64,000 bases of DNA from Paucisalibacillus globulus DSM 18846 (GTDB taxonomy: Bacteria > Bacillota > Bacilli > Bacillales > Amphibacillaceae). The notes under the pieces are model-generated. The model did no database searches. It was not told where the DNA came from and saw nothing but the letters and a program-made list of their open reading frames with translations. This document shows positions 42,141 through 51,353 of the stretch, piece after piece. How positions within the stretch are numbered: the first letter of the stretch is position 1; every line of letters starts with the position of its first letter. The stretch is taken from positions 262,618 through 326,617 of the forward strand of contig NZ_KI519436.1 in assembly GCF_000482485.1 (NCBI RefSeq), in the 5' to 3' direction. The translations under genes were made by a program, and so were the position numbers.

Positions 42141-43034
42141 TTACATTGATTTAAAGCATTGTTCAAGGGCTAAATCTAGGGTTGGATGATGGAATTGGTA
42201 GCCTGTTTCTAGTGCCTTATTCGGTAATACGTATTGTCCTTTTAAGATGAGTTGACTCATTTCACCAGTTGCTGCGCGAACTAGCAGACCTGGTGTAGGA
42301 AACCAATATGGACGTTTTAGACTTTTGGACAAAATTTGATTGAACTCTTTGTTTCTTACTGGTTGTGGGGCAGTCACATTGAAGGGACCGGATATGCTTT
42401 CCTTTTGTATCGCATAGATAATTAAATCAACGACATCATCCAAATGAACCCAGGAAGTCCATTGCTCACCCTTTCCTATCCGACCACCTACAAATAATTT
42501 AGTAGGAAGAGACATCAATGGAAGTGCTCCACCATTACTACCTAAAATAACACCAAACCTAGCAAGTACGGTACGAATGGAAAGTTCCTCTGCTTGTTTT
42601 GCAGTTTTTTCCCAGTCTACAACGACATCAGCAAGAAAGTCGTTCCCTGGCCTTGTGGTCTCCTCCGTAAAAATCATATCATCGGATATACCATAGTATC
42701 CAACCGCTGAACCACTAATAAATACGTCTGGTTTTTCTTCCATATGTTTCATAAGGTCAATTAACCTCTGCGTCGTTTCTATTCTACTTGTTTTAATTCT
42801 TTCCTTCTTATTCTTAGTCCAGTATCCATACAATGTTTCCCCAGCAAGATTAATAACACCATGAATTGCTGGCAAATTTTTTGTATTGTCAAAGTTAAGA
42901 TATGTAGTATGTTTCGTATTGGAAAACTTCTCTGGGGTACGAGTTAAGATAAAGGAGTGGTGGCCTAGTGAAATTAATTTCTCTATTAGCTTCTTACCAA
43001 CAAAACCTGTTCCGCCCGTGATTAAATAGTTCAT
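42141..43034 (-). CDS. yfhF: Epimerase family protein YfhF (SDR39U1/TIGR01777 type)
   Basis: 297 residues with the NAD(P) loop GGTGFVGKKL (residues 7-16), the family's NLAGETLYGYWTKNKKERI region (about 82-100), SGSAVGYYG and a C-terminal DUF1731 part (RPYWFPTPGLLVRAATGEMSQLILKGQYVLPNKALETGY). It is the bacterial SulA-like/YfcH group of extended SDRs; substrate unknown. ATG 43034 behind GAGGAG. Divergent from recX, same neighbourhood as B. subtilis yfhF-recX. Confidence 0.9.
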   Translation of the reverse strand: MNYLITGGTGFVGKKLIEKLISLGHHSFILTRTPEKFSNTKHTTYLNFDNTKNLPAIHGVINLAGETLYGYWTKNKKERIKTSRIETTQRLIDLMKHMEEKPDVFISGSAVGYYGISDDMIFTEETTRPGNDFLADVVVDWEKTAKQAEELSIRTVLARFGVILGSNGGALPLMSLPTKLFVGGRIGKGEQWTSWVHLDDVVDLIIYAIQKESISGPFNVTAPQPVRNKEFNQILSKSLKRPYWFPTPGLLVRAATGEMSQLILKGQYVLPNKALETGYQFHHPTLDLALEQCFKSM

Positions 43035-43104
43035 TAAAATCTCCTCACTTTTGGTAATCTAAATTCTTATTATCATGGTATGATGGACAAAAGAGGTGAT
43101 GAAC

Positions 43105-43926
43105 TTGCTGAAGAAAATAAGTCGAATTACAACACAGAAAAAAAGCACACAACGTTATAATGTTTATATGGTTGAAGGTAATAGTGATAAATATGCATTT
43201 AGTGTTGATGAAGCAATCTTGGTGGAATTTGGGCTACGTAAAGGACTCGAGTTGGATGAACTAACGATCGATCTTTTACTTAAGAAAGATACCATACAGA
43301 AATCTTATCTTCTAGCAATTAATTATTTAAGCTACCGGATGAGATCACAAAAAGAAATAATAGATTATTTGATGAAAAAAGAAGTAATTCAAGAGCATAT
43401 TGACATTATTATAGAACGGTTAACAAAAGAAGGTCTAGTTAATGATAAACAATTTGCGGAAAGCTTTACAATAACAAGAATAAACACTACTTCAAAAGGA
43501 CCACTATTAGTAAAGCGAGAGCTAATGGAAAAAGGAGTCTCAGCTACAGTTTCTACTGAAGCTGTCTCTCTATATACGTATGATATACAATATGAAAAAG
43601 CATTAAAATGGGTAAATAAAAAACTTACTTCTAGTAAAAAGGATTCTTTTAATAAAAAAATCGAACAGCTCCGGATTACATTGGTACAAAAAGGATTTAC
43701 CTCAGATGTAATTGGCGAAGTTCTTTTATCCGTGGTAGATAACCGTGATAATTCTGAGGAATGGGAATCGCTCATTTTTCAAGGAGAGAAGTTAGTTCGT
43801 AAGCACGCAGCTAAGAAATCGGGGTATGAACTAAAGATGAAAGTAAAAGAAGGTCTGTATCGTAAAGGATTTCAGATGGATTTGATTAATCAGTATATTG
43901 ACGAGGAAATTGGAAAAGAAGATTAA
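43105..43926 (+). CDS. recX: RecX regulator of RecA
   Basis: 273 residues of three-helix repeats: NYLSYRMRSQKEIIDYLMKKEV (about 75-96), KEGLVNDKQFAESFT and GPLLVKRELMEKGV, all RecX hallmarks. RecX caps or modulates RecA filaments. I prefer the TTG at 43105, five bases after AGAGGTGAT; ATG 43099 and GTG 43096 overlap the ribosome binding site. Order yfhF-recX-yfhH is conserved with B. subtilis. A GGACTTG/CAAGTCC hairpin follows. Confidence 0.88.
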   Translation: MLKKISRITTQKKSTQRYNVYMVEGNSDKYAFSVDEAILVEFGLRKGLELDELTIDLLLKKDTIQKSYLLAINYLSYRMRSQKEIIDYLMKKEVIQEHIDIIIERLTKEGLVNDKQFAESFTITRINTTSKGPLLVKRELMEKGVSATVSTEAVSLYTYDIQYEKALKWVNKKLTSSKKDSFNKKIEQLRITLVQKGFTSDVIGEVLLSVVDNRDNSEEWESLIFQGEKLVRKHAAKKSGYELKMKVKEGLYRKGFQMDLINQYIDEEIGKED

Positions 43927-44044
43927 GGACTTGTCGATAGGCAAGTCCATCTACGAAAATATATAATACATATCAATTAGAATTCGTAACATCAACCGTT
44001 CTCTTCAGACTAATCATGTGTGTCCATTTAAATACAAATCGAAC

Positions 44045-44704
44045 TTACTGGTCTACTAGAATTTCCTTACGCCCGTCATCCTCATCGAAAATTTGTTTAG
44101 CTACAACTTCAGGACTTTTAAGTCTAGAAGGATCCTTCACATGATCTGATTTTTTCCAGAATGGAGTATTCATGCCACCCATATAAACCGCGGTAATCTT
44201 AAAGTCCTCCTTATCCCATTCTTGTTGAAGTGCTTCTGTAAATCCACGGACTGCAAATTTACTTGCACAATAGAGGGATTCATTTACTTTCCCACGTAAA
44301 CCAGCTGTTGAAATAATCGTTAAAATTCTTCCTTTGCTCTTACGTATAAGTGGAAGGGAAGCTTGCACCGTTAATATGGTTCCTTTTACATTGGTGTTTA
44401 ATGTTGCTTCAATATCCTCTACCCCGTAGTCATCAATGGAACCGAAAATTCCAATTCCGGCATTATTAATGAAAACATCTAGTTCACCAATACGCTGGAA
44501 AGCAATTTGAATAGAAGCAATTTCCCTTACATCACAAAGAACAACTTCAGCATCACCACCAATTTCTTTAATCTGAAATTGGACAAGATGTAATGGATCA
44601 TTTCTTCTACCTAATAAATATACTTTATAGCCATTTTTAGCATATTCTAATGCTAGAGCTTTTCCGAGACCAGTACCAGCACCAGTTATAGCAACTGTTG
44701 GCAT
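44045..44704 (-). CDS. SDR-family oxidoreductase
   Basis: 219 residues from ATG 44704 behind AAGGTGGGAG. Classical SDR: TGAGTGLG cofactor loop (residues 7-14), NNAG at about 81-84, Ser in IISTAG, and YCASK (about 146-150) with Tyr/Lys. Similar to YueD/sepiapterin-reductase-like enzymes. Substrate unknown. It lies between recX and yfhH, convergent with recX and divergent from yfhH. Confidence 0.87.
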   Translation of the reverse strand: MPTVAITGAGTGLGKALALEYAKNGYKVYLLGRRNDPLHLVQFQIKEIGGDAEVVLCDVREIASIQIAFQRIGELDVFINNAGIGIFGSIDDYGVEDIEATLNTNVKGTILTVQASLPLIRKSKGRILTIISTAGLRGKVNESLYCASKFAVRGFTEALQQEWDKEDFKITAVYMGGMNTPFWKKSDHVKDPSRLKSPEVVAKQIFDEDDGRKEILVDQ

Positions 44705-44800
44705 AAATACTCCCACCTTTTGTCGAATAATAGTGTTTAACCATTTAAATTGTCCCAGTTTGTTGATAAAATGTAAAGAGAGTCGAAGGGGGCCAAACAT

Positions 44801-45136
44801 ATGAATTATCGATATAGTGATTTATCTGTTGAGCAATTACTTAGTTTAGTTGCGGAATTTAAAGAGAAAGCACAAAAGGCTGAGCAATTAGGGAATATAA
44901 GTGAAGTGCAAATATATGAAAGAAAGATGCAGCTAGCTTTAGCATATACATTAAATCCTGAAGATTTCCATCCAGGATCCACCTACGAATTTCGTCATGA
45001 TCCAGGTCATAGATTCACTATTAATTATTTAGAAGGTGTCTTTGCATGGGGACATCGTATCAATCTTTTAAATGAAGTGTATGAAAAAGAGGAAGCAATT
45101 CCGATATCGTTACTAGGAAAAAAACTGGATAAGTAA
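44801..45136 (+). CDS. yfhH: YfhH family protein (DUF1811)
   Basis: 111 residues. RYSDLSVEQL, KAQKAEQLGNISEVQIYERKMQLALAYTLNPEDFHPGSTYEF and LEGVFAWGHR match YfhH from memory; the first half is a helical hairpin and the second a small beta domain. Function unknown. Downstream of recX as in B. subtilis. A hairpin with a T7 run (AGAGC/GCTCT, about 45147-45176) ends the transcript. Confidence 0.85.
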   Translation: MNYRYSDLSVEQLLSLVAEFKEKAQKAEQLGNISEVQIYERKMQLALAYTLNPEDFHPGSTYEFRHDPGHRFTINYLEGVFAWGHRINLLNEVYEKEEAIPISLLGKKLDK

Positions 45137-45301
45137 ATTGGGGAAGAGCGAGTTTTATGAAACGAGCTCTTTTTTTGCTGTTTCTCTGAAAAATAAAACT
45201 ATGAATGGTGTAACCGGTTTAAACATGAATGTTTAAGGATTTTTAAAAAAGTAAATAAAAATTTATAAAAAAAGTACTAGAAATTCTTTTAAAAAATTTG
45301 A

Positions 45302-45323
45302 TATAGTAAACAAACCGGTCGGT
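45302..45323 (+). promoter_or_regulatory. Probable TetR operator at tetR promoter
   Basis: TATAGT at 45302-45307 is a likely -10 element and is followed by AACAAACCGGTCGGTATG; ACCGGTCGGT is the kind of imperfect inverted sequence bound by LmrA/QacR-type TetR repressors. It lies just before the tetR ribosome binding site, suggesting autoregulation of tetR and the exporter. Confidence 0.5.
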
Positions 45324-45344
45324 ATGTGGAGGTGTGCGACGGAA

Positions 45345-45905
45345 ATGGATACAAGATCGCAAATAATGAAGATAGCGACAAGACTTTTCCAATATAAAGG
45401 ATACAATGGTGTTGGAGTAAATGAGATTCTTAGAGAATGCAAACTGACAAAAGGTGCACTCTATTATCACTTTCCAAACGGAAAAGAAGAATTGTTAATT
45501 GTATGTCTACAGGAAATGAACATGACAATTACGAATAGCATCAAAGAAATATTTAAAAAATATCAAACTACTCATGAAGCGACCGAAGCGATGATACTTA
45601 AATTGATAGCCGATTTTAACCAAAGTGGTACAATTACAGGTTATACATTTAGTAGTATCGTAAGTGGAATGGATCACTTGAGTGAACCAGTACGGAATGC
45701 TTGCACAAGCCTCTACACGGAAATTCAAGAGATATATTCGACCAAATTAGTAGAAGATGGAGCTCCATTAGAAATGGCTGAATCTATGGCATTGATTATG
45801 ACAGCTACGATTGAAGGAGCAATCATGCTTAGTTTGACGAAGAAATCACCAGAACCATTAGAGAAGATTGCACTAGTATTACCAAAGGTTTGTTTAAAGA
45901 GTTAG
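45345..45905 (+). CDS. TetR family repressor of the drug exporter
   Basis: 186 residues from ATG 45345, ten bases after GGAGGTG. The N-terminal helix-turn-helix is RSQIMKIATRLFQYKGYNGVGVNEILRECKLTKGALYYHFPNGKEELL, with the LmrA/YxaF-type signature PNGKEEL. It precedes an MFS exporter gene by 12 bases, the standard layout for lmrA-lmrB-like multidrug loci. Confidence 0.88.
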   Translation: MDTRSQIMKIATRLFQYKGYNGVGVNEILRECKLTKGALYYHFPNGKEELLIVCLQEMNMTITNSIKEIFKKYQTTHEATEAMILKLIADFNQSGTITGYTFSSIVSGMDHLSEPVRNACTSLYTEIQEIYSTKLVEDGAPLEMAESMALIMTATIEGAIMLSLTKKSPEPLEKIALVLPKVCLKS

Positions 45906-45917
45906 AAGGAGATAGGC

Positions 45918-47374
45918 ATGGAAACACATATTCAAGTTAAAAAACCGAAAGCTATGGCATTTATTCTTATGTTAGGAGCTTTTATTGGATTATTTGGAGA
46001 AACAGCATTAAATATGGCTTTAACTAATGTTATGGAAGATTTCACAATTGAGCCAGCAACAGCCCAGTGGCTAACAACAGGTTATTTATTAATGTTAGGT
46101 ATACTTGTACCGGTTACAGCTCTTATTATGAAGTGGTTTTCAACAAGGAAATTAGTAATCGGTGGAATCATTATCTCATTATTAGGTGCATTACTTGCGG
46201 CTATGTCAGTTAACTTTCCGATGTTAATGGCTGGCCGTATTGTTCAAGCAATTGGAACAGGTCTTATCCTACCGATTATGTTGACAGTTGTTTTACTCAT
46301 ATTCCCTATCCAAAAACGAGGAGTTGTAATGGGGATTGTCGGGTTAGTTATTACAACAGCACCAGCAGTGGGGCCAACATTATCAGGTGTCATTATTACT
46401 TCACTAGGCTGGTCTTATATTTTCTGGATGAGTGCAATTTTTTATGTATTATTACTAGTTGGAGCTTATGTTGTAATTACGAATGTATCTGAAATTACAA
46501 AGCCTAAAATAGACGTTTTATCAATTCTGCTCTCAACCATTGGTTTTGGTGGAATTATATTTAATTTAAGTACAATGGCTGAGCAACCAATCTCAGCGCT
46601 GATTGTATGGGGGCCATTATTTATTGGCGTTATTTCATTACTGTTATTTGGAATTCGTCAATTTAAAATGGAACAACCAATGGTCAATTTACGTGTTTCA
46701 AGTATCCAATGTTTACATTAGGTACTTTAATGATGTTCCTAAGTATCTTAGTTATTTTATCATCTGCAATCTTATTGCCACTATATCTAAAAGGTGCACT
46801 ATTATTAAGTGCCGCATTAGCTGGCTTAATGCTTCTTCCTGGAAATGCGGTTAACGTAATTTTATCACCAATCGTAGGTACTCTCTTTGATAAATGGGGA
46901 GCACGTTACTTTGTTATTGTGGGATCTATATTTGTTTTACTTGGAAATATCATGTTCATATCGGTTATTTCATCTACAACTCCGGTTTGGCAGATAATCG
47001 TTAGCTTCATGATTTTATTTGTAGGGTTAACCCTGGTAACCATGCCTTCCCAAACAAATGCGATGAACCAGTTACCACGAAATCTTTATGCAGATGGTTC
47101 AGCTGCAATGAACACATTAAATCAAGTAGCTGGTGCAGCAGGGACTGCAATTGCCATTACTATTTTCACGATGGGTGAAAATAATCATATTGCTAATTAC
47201 CCAAAGGCAACGGAACCAGAAGTATTGGCTGCCGGAGTTAAATATGGGTTCTACTTCATTACAGGAATCGCTGTAATTGCATTTATAAGTTCATTCTTTA
47301 CCAAAAATAGTACAAGTTCACATGCAAAATCTTCATCTGAAAAAATTGCTAGAAATGACACAAAGGTAGGTTGA
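45918..47374 (+). pseudogene. MFS multidrug exporter (DHA2/LmrB-like), frameshifted
   Basis: Two overlapping frames encode the two halves of one 14-helix drug:H+ antiporter. Frame one (45918-46721) ends NLRVSSIQCLH-stop; frame two (from about 46700) continues with PMFTLGTLMMFLSILVI, exactly where LmrB-like proteins read NLRVFKYPMFTLG. One T missing from the run at 46696-46698 explains it. The antiporter motif RIVQAIGTG-LILPIM (helix 4) and GPTLSG (helix 5) are intact. Either a recent inactivating deletion or a base-calling error in a homopolymer. Ribosome binding site AGAAGGAGATAG precedes ATG 45918. Confidence 0.85.
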
Positions 47375-47412
47375 AACTAGAGGTATAATGGGAATATAGG
47401 AGGGGAAGTAGT

Positions 47413-47844
47413 ATGGCAAATCATTATAAGAATATTATCGTAGCGGTAGACGGCTCCAAAGAAGGAGAATACGCATTTCGTAAATCAATAGATGTCGTAA
47501 AGCGTAATCCTGGGTCAACATTACACATTACTAACATTATTGATAACCGTACTCCTTATGAACGACCAGTTGTTGATCAGGTTCAAAAGCAATCAGAAGA
47601 TTTATTAGTAAATTATCAAGCAAAAGCTCAGGCTGAAGGAATTGAAAATTTTAACGTAATTAGTATATACGGATCGCCAAGAAGTGCGATTTCGAAAGAC
47701 GTTGCGAGTACAGTTCATGCTGATTTAATTATTTGCGGTGCAACGGGTCATAATGCCGTTGAACGTTTTCTAATAGGATCTGTATCAGAAGCAATCGTAC
47801 GAACTGCCACATGTGATGTATTAGTTATCCGTACTCCTGAGTAA
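47413..47844 (+). CDS. Universal stress protein (UspA family)
   Basis: 143 residues with the UspA fold; ATP-binding motif G-x2-G-x9-G-S appears as GATGHNAVERFLIGSVSE (about 116-133), and the N-terminus IIVAVDGSKEGEYAFRKSI carries the nucleotide-contacting Asp. So it belongs to the ATP-binding group. ATG 47413 behind AGGAGGGGAAG. Stress-related role by family; single gene with a bidirectional terminator. Confidence 0.88.
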   Translation: MANHYKNIIVAVDGSKEGEYAFRKSIDVVKRNPGSTLHITNIIDNRTPYERPVVDQVQKQSEDLLVNYQAKAQAEGIENFNVISIYGSPRSAISKDVASTVHADLIICGATGHNAVERFLIGSVSEAIVRTATCDVLVIRTPE

Positions 47845-47880
47845 ATGATTAATAGAAAAATGAAAATATATCAATAGAAA

Positions 47881-47913
47881 AACTAGTGAACCTATATGGC
47901 TCACTAGTTTTTT
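47881..47913. terminator. Bidirectional terminator between usp and yfhP
   Basis: AACTAGTGA and TCACTAGTT arms with T6 on the plus side; it overlaps the last bases of the convergent yfhP gene. Confidence 0.75.
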
Positions 47914-48898
47914 AAATTGGGCTATCGCCAACATATAATTTAGTTTGTAATTTATGCTCAGAAAATATCCACCCCGTATAAGAACTAATAATTTCGTTGG
48001 CTGAGTTTATTTGAACAACTGCAACAAACGGGTAGAATGTCTTAGAACGGTAGCGTAAATCAATAAAACGAACCTCTGTATAATCATCGTATTCGTTGAT
48101 CTCCCAGCGATAGACTGGAGAGAAGGATAAAAATGCAGAGACATTTCTATCTGTCTTGGCAATATCAATTATTGGTGAATCAGGCAATGAAACCTTTTTA
48201 AATTCATCGACAATCTCTATATGTCCATTTTCAACGGTTCCAACGTAAAATCTTGTTTCCGTAGTAATCGCAACTCGCCAATAATTTTGCTTTATTGTTG
48301 GAGAAGTAGCGACCTTTATCGTATCCGGAAAATAGTCGTTAATCGTTCTAACAATTTCTTTTTTATCCATATATCGCTTAATATAATATAATAGAATTAC
48401 TGCATAAATCAAAAGCCAAGTAGTAGCAGGATTTGCGCCAAGTATCCAAGCAACAATACCAGCTAAATGCAGTGTGAAAATATATGGATCAAAAGTATTG
48501 ATAAAACCATGTGCAATCCACTTATCGGTGAATGGACGGTAAGCTTGTGTACCATAGGCGTTGAAAATATCTACGAAAACATGGACGACTACTGCTAAAG
48601 CGGTCCATCCATATAAATGCCAGAAATTAACCTGGGGGACAAAGAGATGAATTATACTTGCAATTAATATTCCCCAGAAAATTACTGCTGGGACAGAATG
48701 TGTTACACCACGGTGATGCCTAATATAGGTTGCATTATTACGTAATTTTAATACAGTATCGAAATCAGGTGCGTGAGACCCTACGATTGCACCTACGAAT
48801 ATAGCATGAAAGAGCACCGGATCATTATTAACTACTGGATCGAGTGTCGAAAGACCTGCAAGTGCAACTCCCATAACAATATGGGTTCCGGTATCCAT
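47912..48898 (-). CDS. yfhP: YfhP-type membrane-bound metal-dependent hydrolase
   Basis: 328 residues from ATG 48898 (MDTGTHIVMG) behind AGGAGGAA; ten extra codons upstream are not supported. YdjM/LexA-inducible membrane hydrolase fold: THIVMGVAL, GSHAPDFDTVLKL and RHHRGVTHS provide the His/Asp metal ligands, followed by about four helices and a soluble C-terminal part. In B. subtilis YfhP represses yfhQ/yfhP-region genes according to older annotation, but its enzymatic role is unclear. Divergent from mutY, as in B. subtilis. Confidence 0.85.
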   Translation of the reverse strand: MDTGTHIVMGVALAGLSTLDPVVNNDPVLFHAIFVGAIVGSHAPDFDTVLKLRNNATYIRHHRGVTHSVPAVIFWGILIASIIHLFVPQVNFWHLYGWTALAVVVHVFVDIFNAYGTQAYRPFTDKWIAHGFINTFDPYIFTLHLAGIVAWILGANPATTWLLIYAVILLYYIKRYMDKKEIVRTINDYFPDTIKVATSPTIKQNYWRVAITTETRFYVGTVENGHIEIVDEFKKVSLPDSPIIDIAKTDRNVSAFLSFSPVYRWEINEYDDYTEVRFIDLRYRSKTFYPFVAVVQINSANEIISSYTGWIFSEHKLQTKLYVGDSPI

Positions 48899-48986
48899 TA
48901 AATTAATTCCTCCTATGTTAACTAGCATGAGGTAATATATTGATTTTTTCAGTGTGTTTTTAGTGTACCATAAAGGAAGTGTTTAT

Positions 48987-50060
48987 ATGACCAAACACAT
49001 GAGTTCGTTACAGAATTTTAATATTTTAAACTTTCAAGAGAAACTTTTGACATGGTATTACGCTAATAAACGTGATTTACCATGGCGTGAAAACCAAGAT
49101 CCATACAAAGTCTGGGTATCGGAAATAATGCTTCAGCAAACAAAGGTTGACACAGTAATACCTTATTTCCATAACTTTATTGAAAAGTTTCCTACGGTTT
49201 ATGCTTTAGCAGCTGCGGATGAGCAAGATGTCTTAAAGGCTTGGGAAGGTCTAGGATACTATTCACGTGCAAGAAATTTACAACATGCTGTCCGTGAAGT
49301 TGTCGAGATTTATGATGGACAAGTTCCAGATAATCCTAAGGAATTGGAAGGACTAAAAGGAATCGGTTCGTACACAAAAGGCGCCATTTTATCAATTGCT
49401 TTTAATCAACCAGAACCTGCAGTTGATGGTAATGTGATGCGTGTTTTTTCTAGGGTTTTAAATATTGATGATGATATTGCCCTTGCCAAAACGAAGAAGT
49501 TATTTGAAGCTATTATTTATGAGGTAATTTCGCATGAAGATCCCTCATCTTTTAACCAGGCTATCATGGACCTCGGTGCTACCATTTGTACGCCAAAATC
49601 TCCAGCTTGTTTGATATGTCCTGTGCAAGAACATTGCCTGGGATTTGAACTCGGTATTGAGCAACAACTTCCAATAAAATCAAAGGCGAAAAAGAATAAA
49701 AAAATACCATATGCTGTATTATTAATTCGAAATGCTCAAAATGAAATTGCTATCGAACAACGACCAGATGACGGGTTATTAGCAAATCTTTGGCAATTCC
49801 CAATGGTTCCAATGCAAGATATAAGTCCTGAACTTATTGAAAATTGGTTTTATGCTAACTATGGAATGAAAATTAAATTAGGGGAAAAGAAGAGTGATTT
49901 AAAGCATGTTTTCTCTCATTTAACATGGGAGCTTGAAATCTATTCTGCCAATTTTAATCAAGATATACGTGAAGAGGGAAAACTTAAATTTGTCACTGAA
50001 GAGGAATTAAGTTCCTATCCATTTCCAGTTTCTCATATTAAAATGAAGGACTTTGTCTAG
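48987..50060 (+). CDS. mutY: Adenine DNA glycosylase MutY
   Basis: 357 residues from ATG 48987 behind AAAGGAAG. Removes A mispaired with 8-oxoguanine. Helix-hairpin-helix LEGLKGIGSYTKGAILSIAF with catalytic region AVDGNVMRVFSRVLN; catalytic Glu in SEIMLQQTKVDTVIPYF; [4Fe-4S] ligands C-x6-C-x2-C-x5-C (CTPKSPACLICPVQEHC); C-terminal NUDIX-like domain that recognises 8-oxoG (from KIPYAVLLIRN). Equivalent to B. subtilis YfhQ, in the same gene neighbourhood. Confidence 0.95.
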   Translation: MTKHMSSLQNFNILNFQEKLLTWYYANKRDLPWRENQDPYKVWVSEIMLQQTKVDTVIPYFHNFIEKFPTVYALAAADEQDVLKAWEGLGYYSRARNLQHAVREVVEIYDGQVPDNPKELEGLKGIGSYTKGAILSIAFNQPEPAVDGNVMRVFSRVLNIDDDIALAKTKKLFEAIIYEVISHEDPSSFNQAIMDLGATICTPKSPACLICPVQEHCLGFELGIEQQLPIKSKAKKNKKIPYAVLLIRNAQNEIAIEQRPDDGLLANLWQFPMVPMQDISPELIENWFYANYGMKIKLGEKKSDLKHVFSHLTWELEIYSANFNQDIREEGKLKFVTEEELSSYPFPVSHIKMKDFV

Positions 50061-50168
50061 AGGATAAGCGCTTCTAATAAATTACCAAAAAATGCCTGCG
50101 TTCACTTGGATTATAAGTGGATAACAATAGTTTAAATGGAAATAGTATTATTGTCGGAGGTGATAATA

Positions 50169-50339
50169 ATGGCTAAACCAAACAAAACTAAAGCTGGTAC
50201 TAACATTCAAGAAGTAAAGCAACAAAATGCTCAAGCACAAGCTGGTCAAGGGCAATATGGTACCGAATTTGCTTCTGAATCTACAAATGCACAAGAAGTA
50301 AAAAAGCAAAACCAAAAATCTCAAGCTAACAAAAAATAA
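50169..50339 (+). CDS. sspE: Gamma-type small acid-soluble spore protein
   Basis: 56 residues from ATG 50169 behind GGAGGTGATAATA. Gln/Asn/Ala/Lys-rich with the gamma-SASP repeats: TNIQEVKQQNAQAQ and TNAQEVKKQNQKSQ, and the GPR protease-like site YGTEFASES between them. Stored in the spore as an amino-acid reserve. Located between mutY and ygaC as in B. subtilis. A forespore sigma-G promoter is expected but I could not place it with confidence. Confidence 0.92.
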   Translation: MAKPNKTKAGTNIQEVKQQNAQAQAGQGQYGTEFASESTNAQEVKKQNQKSQANKK

Positions 50340-50361
50340 CTACTTACCCTCAGAAATATAA

Positions 50362-50398
50362 GAAGAGCTTCCTTTCTCCCGGAGGCTCTTCTTTTTTA
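50362..50398 (+). terminator. sspE terminator
   Basis: GAAGAGCTTCC pairs with GGAGGCTCTTC (one G-U) and is followed by TTTTTT. Confidence 0.8.
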
Positions 50399-50598
50399 TG
50401 TCAATTTTGGATGACTTTTGATAATAAAAACTTATAGAGAACAACATATCTTGCGTTAAGCTTTATATTTTATTCCTTTCCTATTATAATAGATAGCAAA
50501 ATAGTAGGACATCCATGTCAATTTACTTAGTGGATTAAAAAAGATTGAATGTCTGACTATGGACGTGTCGCAAGTTTTTCAGAATGGGAAGGGATTAG

Positions 50599-51129
50599 AT
50601 GGCTGCTCCGAAAGCTGGATCTGATATTAAAATACAAAGCTATAAACACGATGGAAATGTACACCGTATCTGGGAGAGCACAATGGTGTTAAAAGGAACT
50701 GAACAAGTTGTCATCGGAGCAAATGATAAAACTTTGGTTGTCGAAAGTGATGGACGGACCTGGATTACAAGGGAGCCAGCAATTTGTTATTTCCACTCGA
50801 AGCATTGGTTTAATATTATTGGTATGCTTCGTGATGATGGAATTCATTACTATTGCAATATAAGTTCACCCTTTGTTTATGAAGAAAACGCAATTAAATA
50901 TATTGACTATGACTTAGACTTAAAAGTATATCCAGATATGACCTATCGTGTACTGGATGAAGATGAATACCAAATTCATCGAGAAAAAATGAATTATCCA
51001 GATGTGTTAGACAGAATACTTTACAATAATATAAAGGATTTACAGAGATGGGTCCAACAAAGAAAAGGTCCATTCTCACCAGGATTTATCGACCAATGGT
51101 ACGAAAGATTCCTTACATATCGCTTTTGA
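50599..51129 (+). CDS. ygaC: YgaC/Ntdp-family nucleotide phosphatase (DUF402)
   Basis: 176 residues. DUF402 beta-barrel pattern: [71 protein letters not shown] with the acidic metal-binding cluster YDLDL and DEDEY. Staphylococcal and Bacillus relatives hydrolyse nucleoside tri- and diphosphates. Start ATG 50599 behind GAAGGG. A possible TATAAT at 50485-50490 lies upstream in the 259-base gap after sspE. Confidence 0.83.
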   Translation: MAAPKAGSDIKIQSYKHDGNVHRIWESTMVLKGTEQVVIGANDKTLVVESDGRTWITREPAICYFHSKHWFNIIGMLRDDGIHYYCNISSPFVYEENAIKYIDYDLDLKVYPDMTYRVLDEDEYQIHREKMNYPDVLDRILYNNIKDLQRWVQQRKGPFSPGFIDQWYERFLTYRF

Positions 51130-51139
51130 AAAAAACTAA

Positions 51140-51178
51140 CAATAACCTTGTTACAATTGTAGCAAGGGTTTTAATTTT
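51140..51178 (+). terminator. ygaC terminator
   Basis: ACCTTG-TACAATTGTA-CAAGGGT stem followed by TTTTAATTTT just after the ygaC stop. Confidence 0.6.
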
Positions 51179-51194
51179 TATGAGGTGCAGAAGT

Positions 51195-51340
51195 AGTATT
51201 GTCGCTTCTTAATTGATTTTGTACGATTAAGCAAGGTGAGAACCCATAGTACGAAGAGTAAGAAGGCTCACCAGACGCTCACGGAAAGTTTATATTTGGC
51301 TCGAGGACAAGGCCAGAGATATGAAAATAAATAACAAAAG
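51195..51340 (+). promoter_or_regulatory. Possible structured leader of ygaD
   Basis: The 220-base gap before ygaD is unusually GC-rich for the genome's intergenic DNA. GGTGAG at 51235-51240 pairs with CTCACC at 51267-51272, followed by GACGCTCACGG and a GGCTCGAGGACAAGGCC stretch (51298-51314 region) that can fold. I match it to no riboswitch I know. Could be a regulatory RNA leader for the exporter. Confidence 0.35.
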
Positions 51341-51353
51341 AAAGTTGATGTAA

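Noticed and set aside
43927..43948. recX terminator (GGACTTG/CAAGTCC)
   Set aside because: Hairpin is present but has no T run; not strong enough to list as a terminator.
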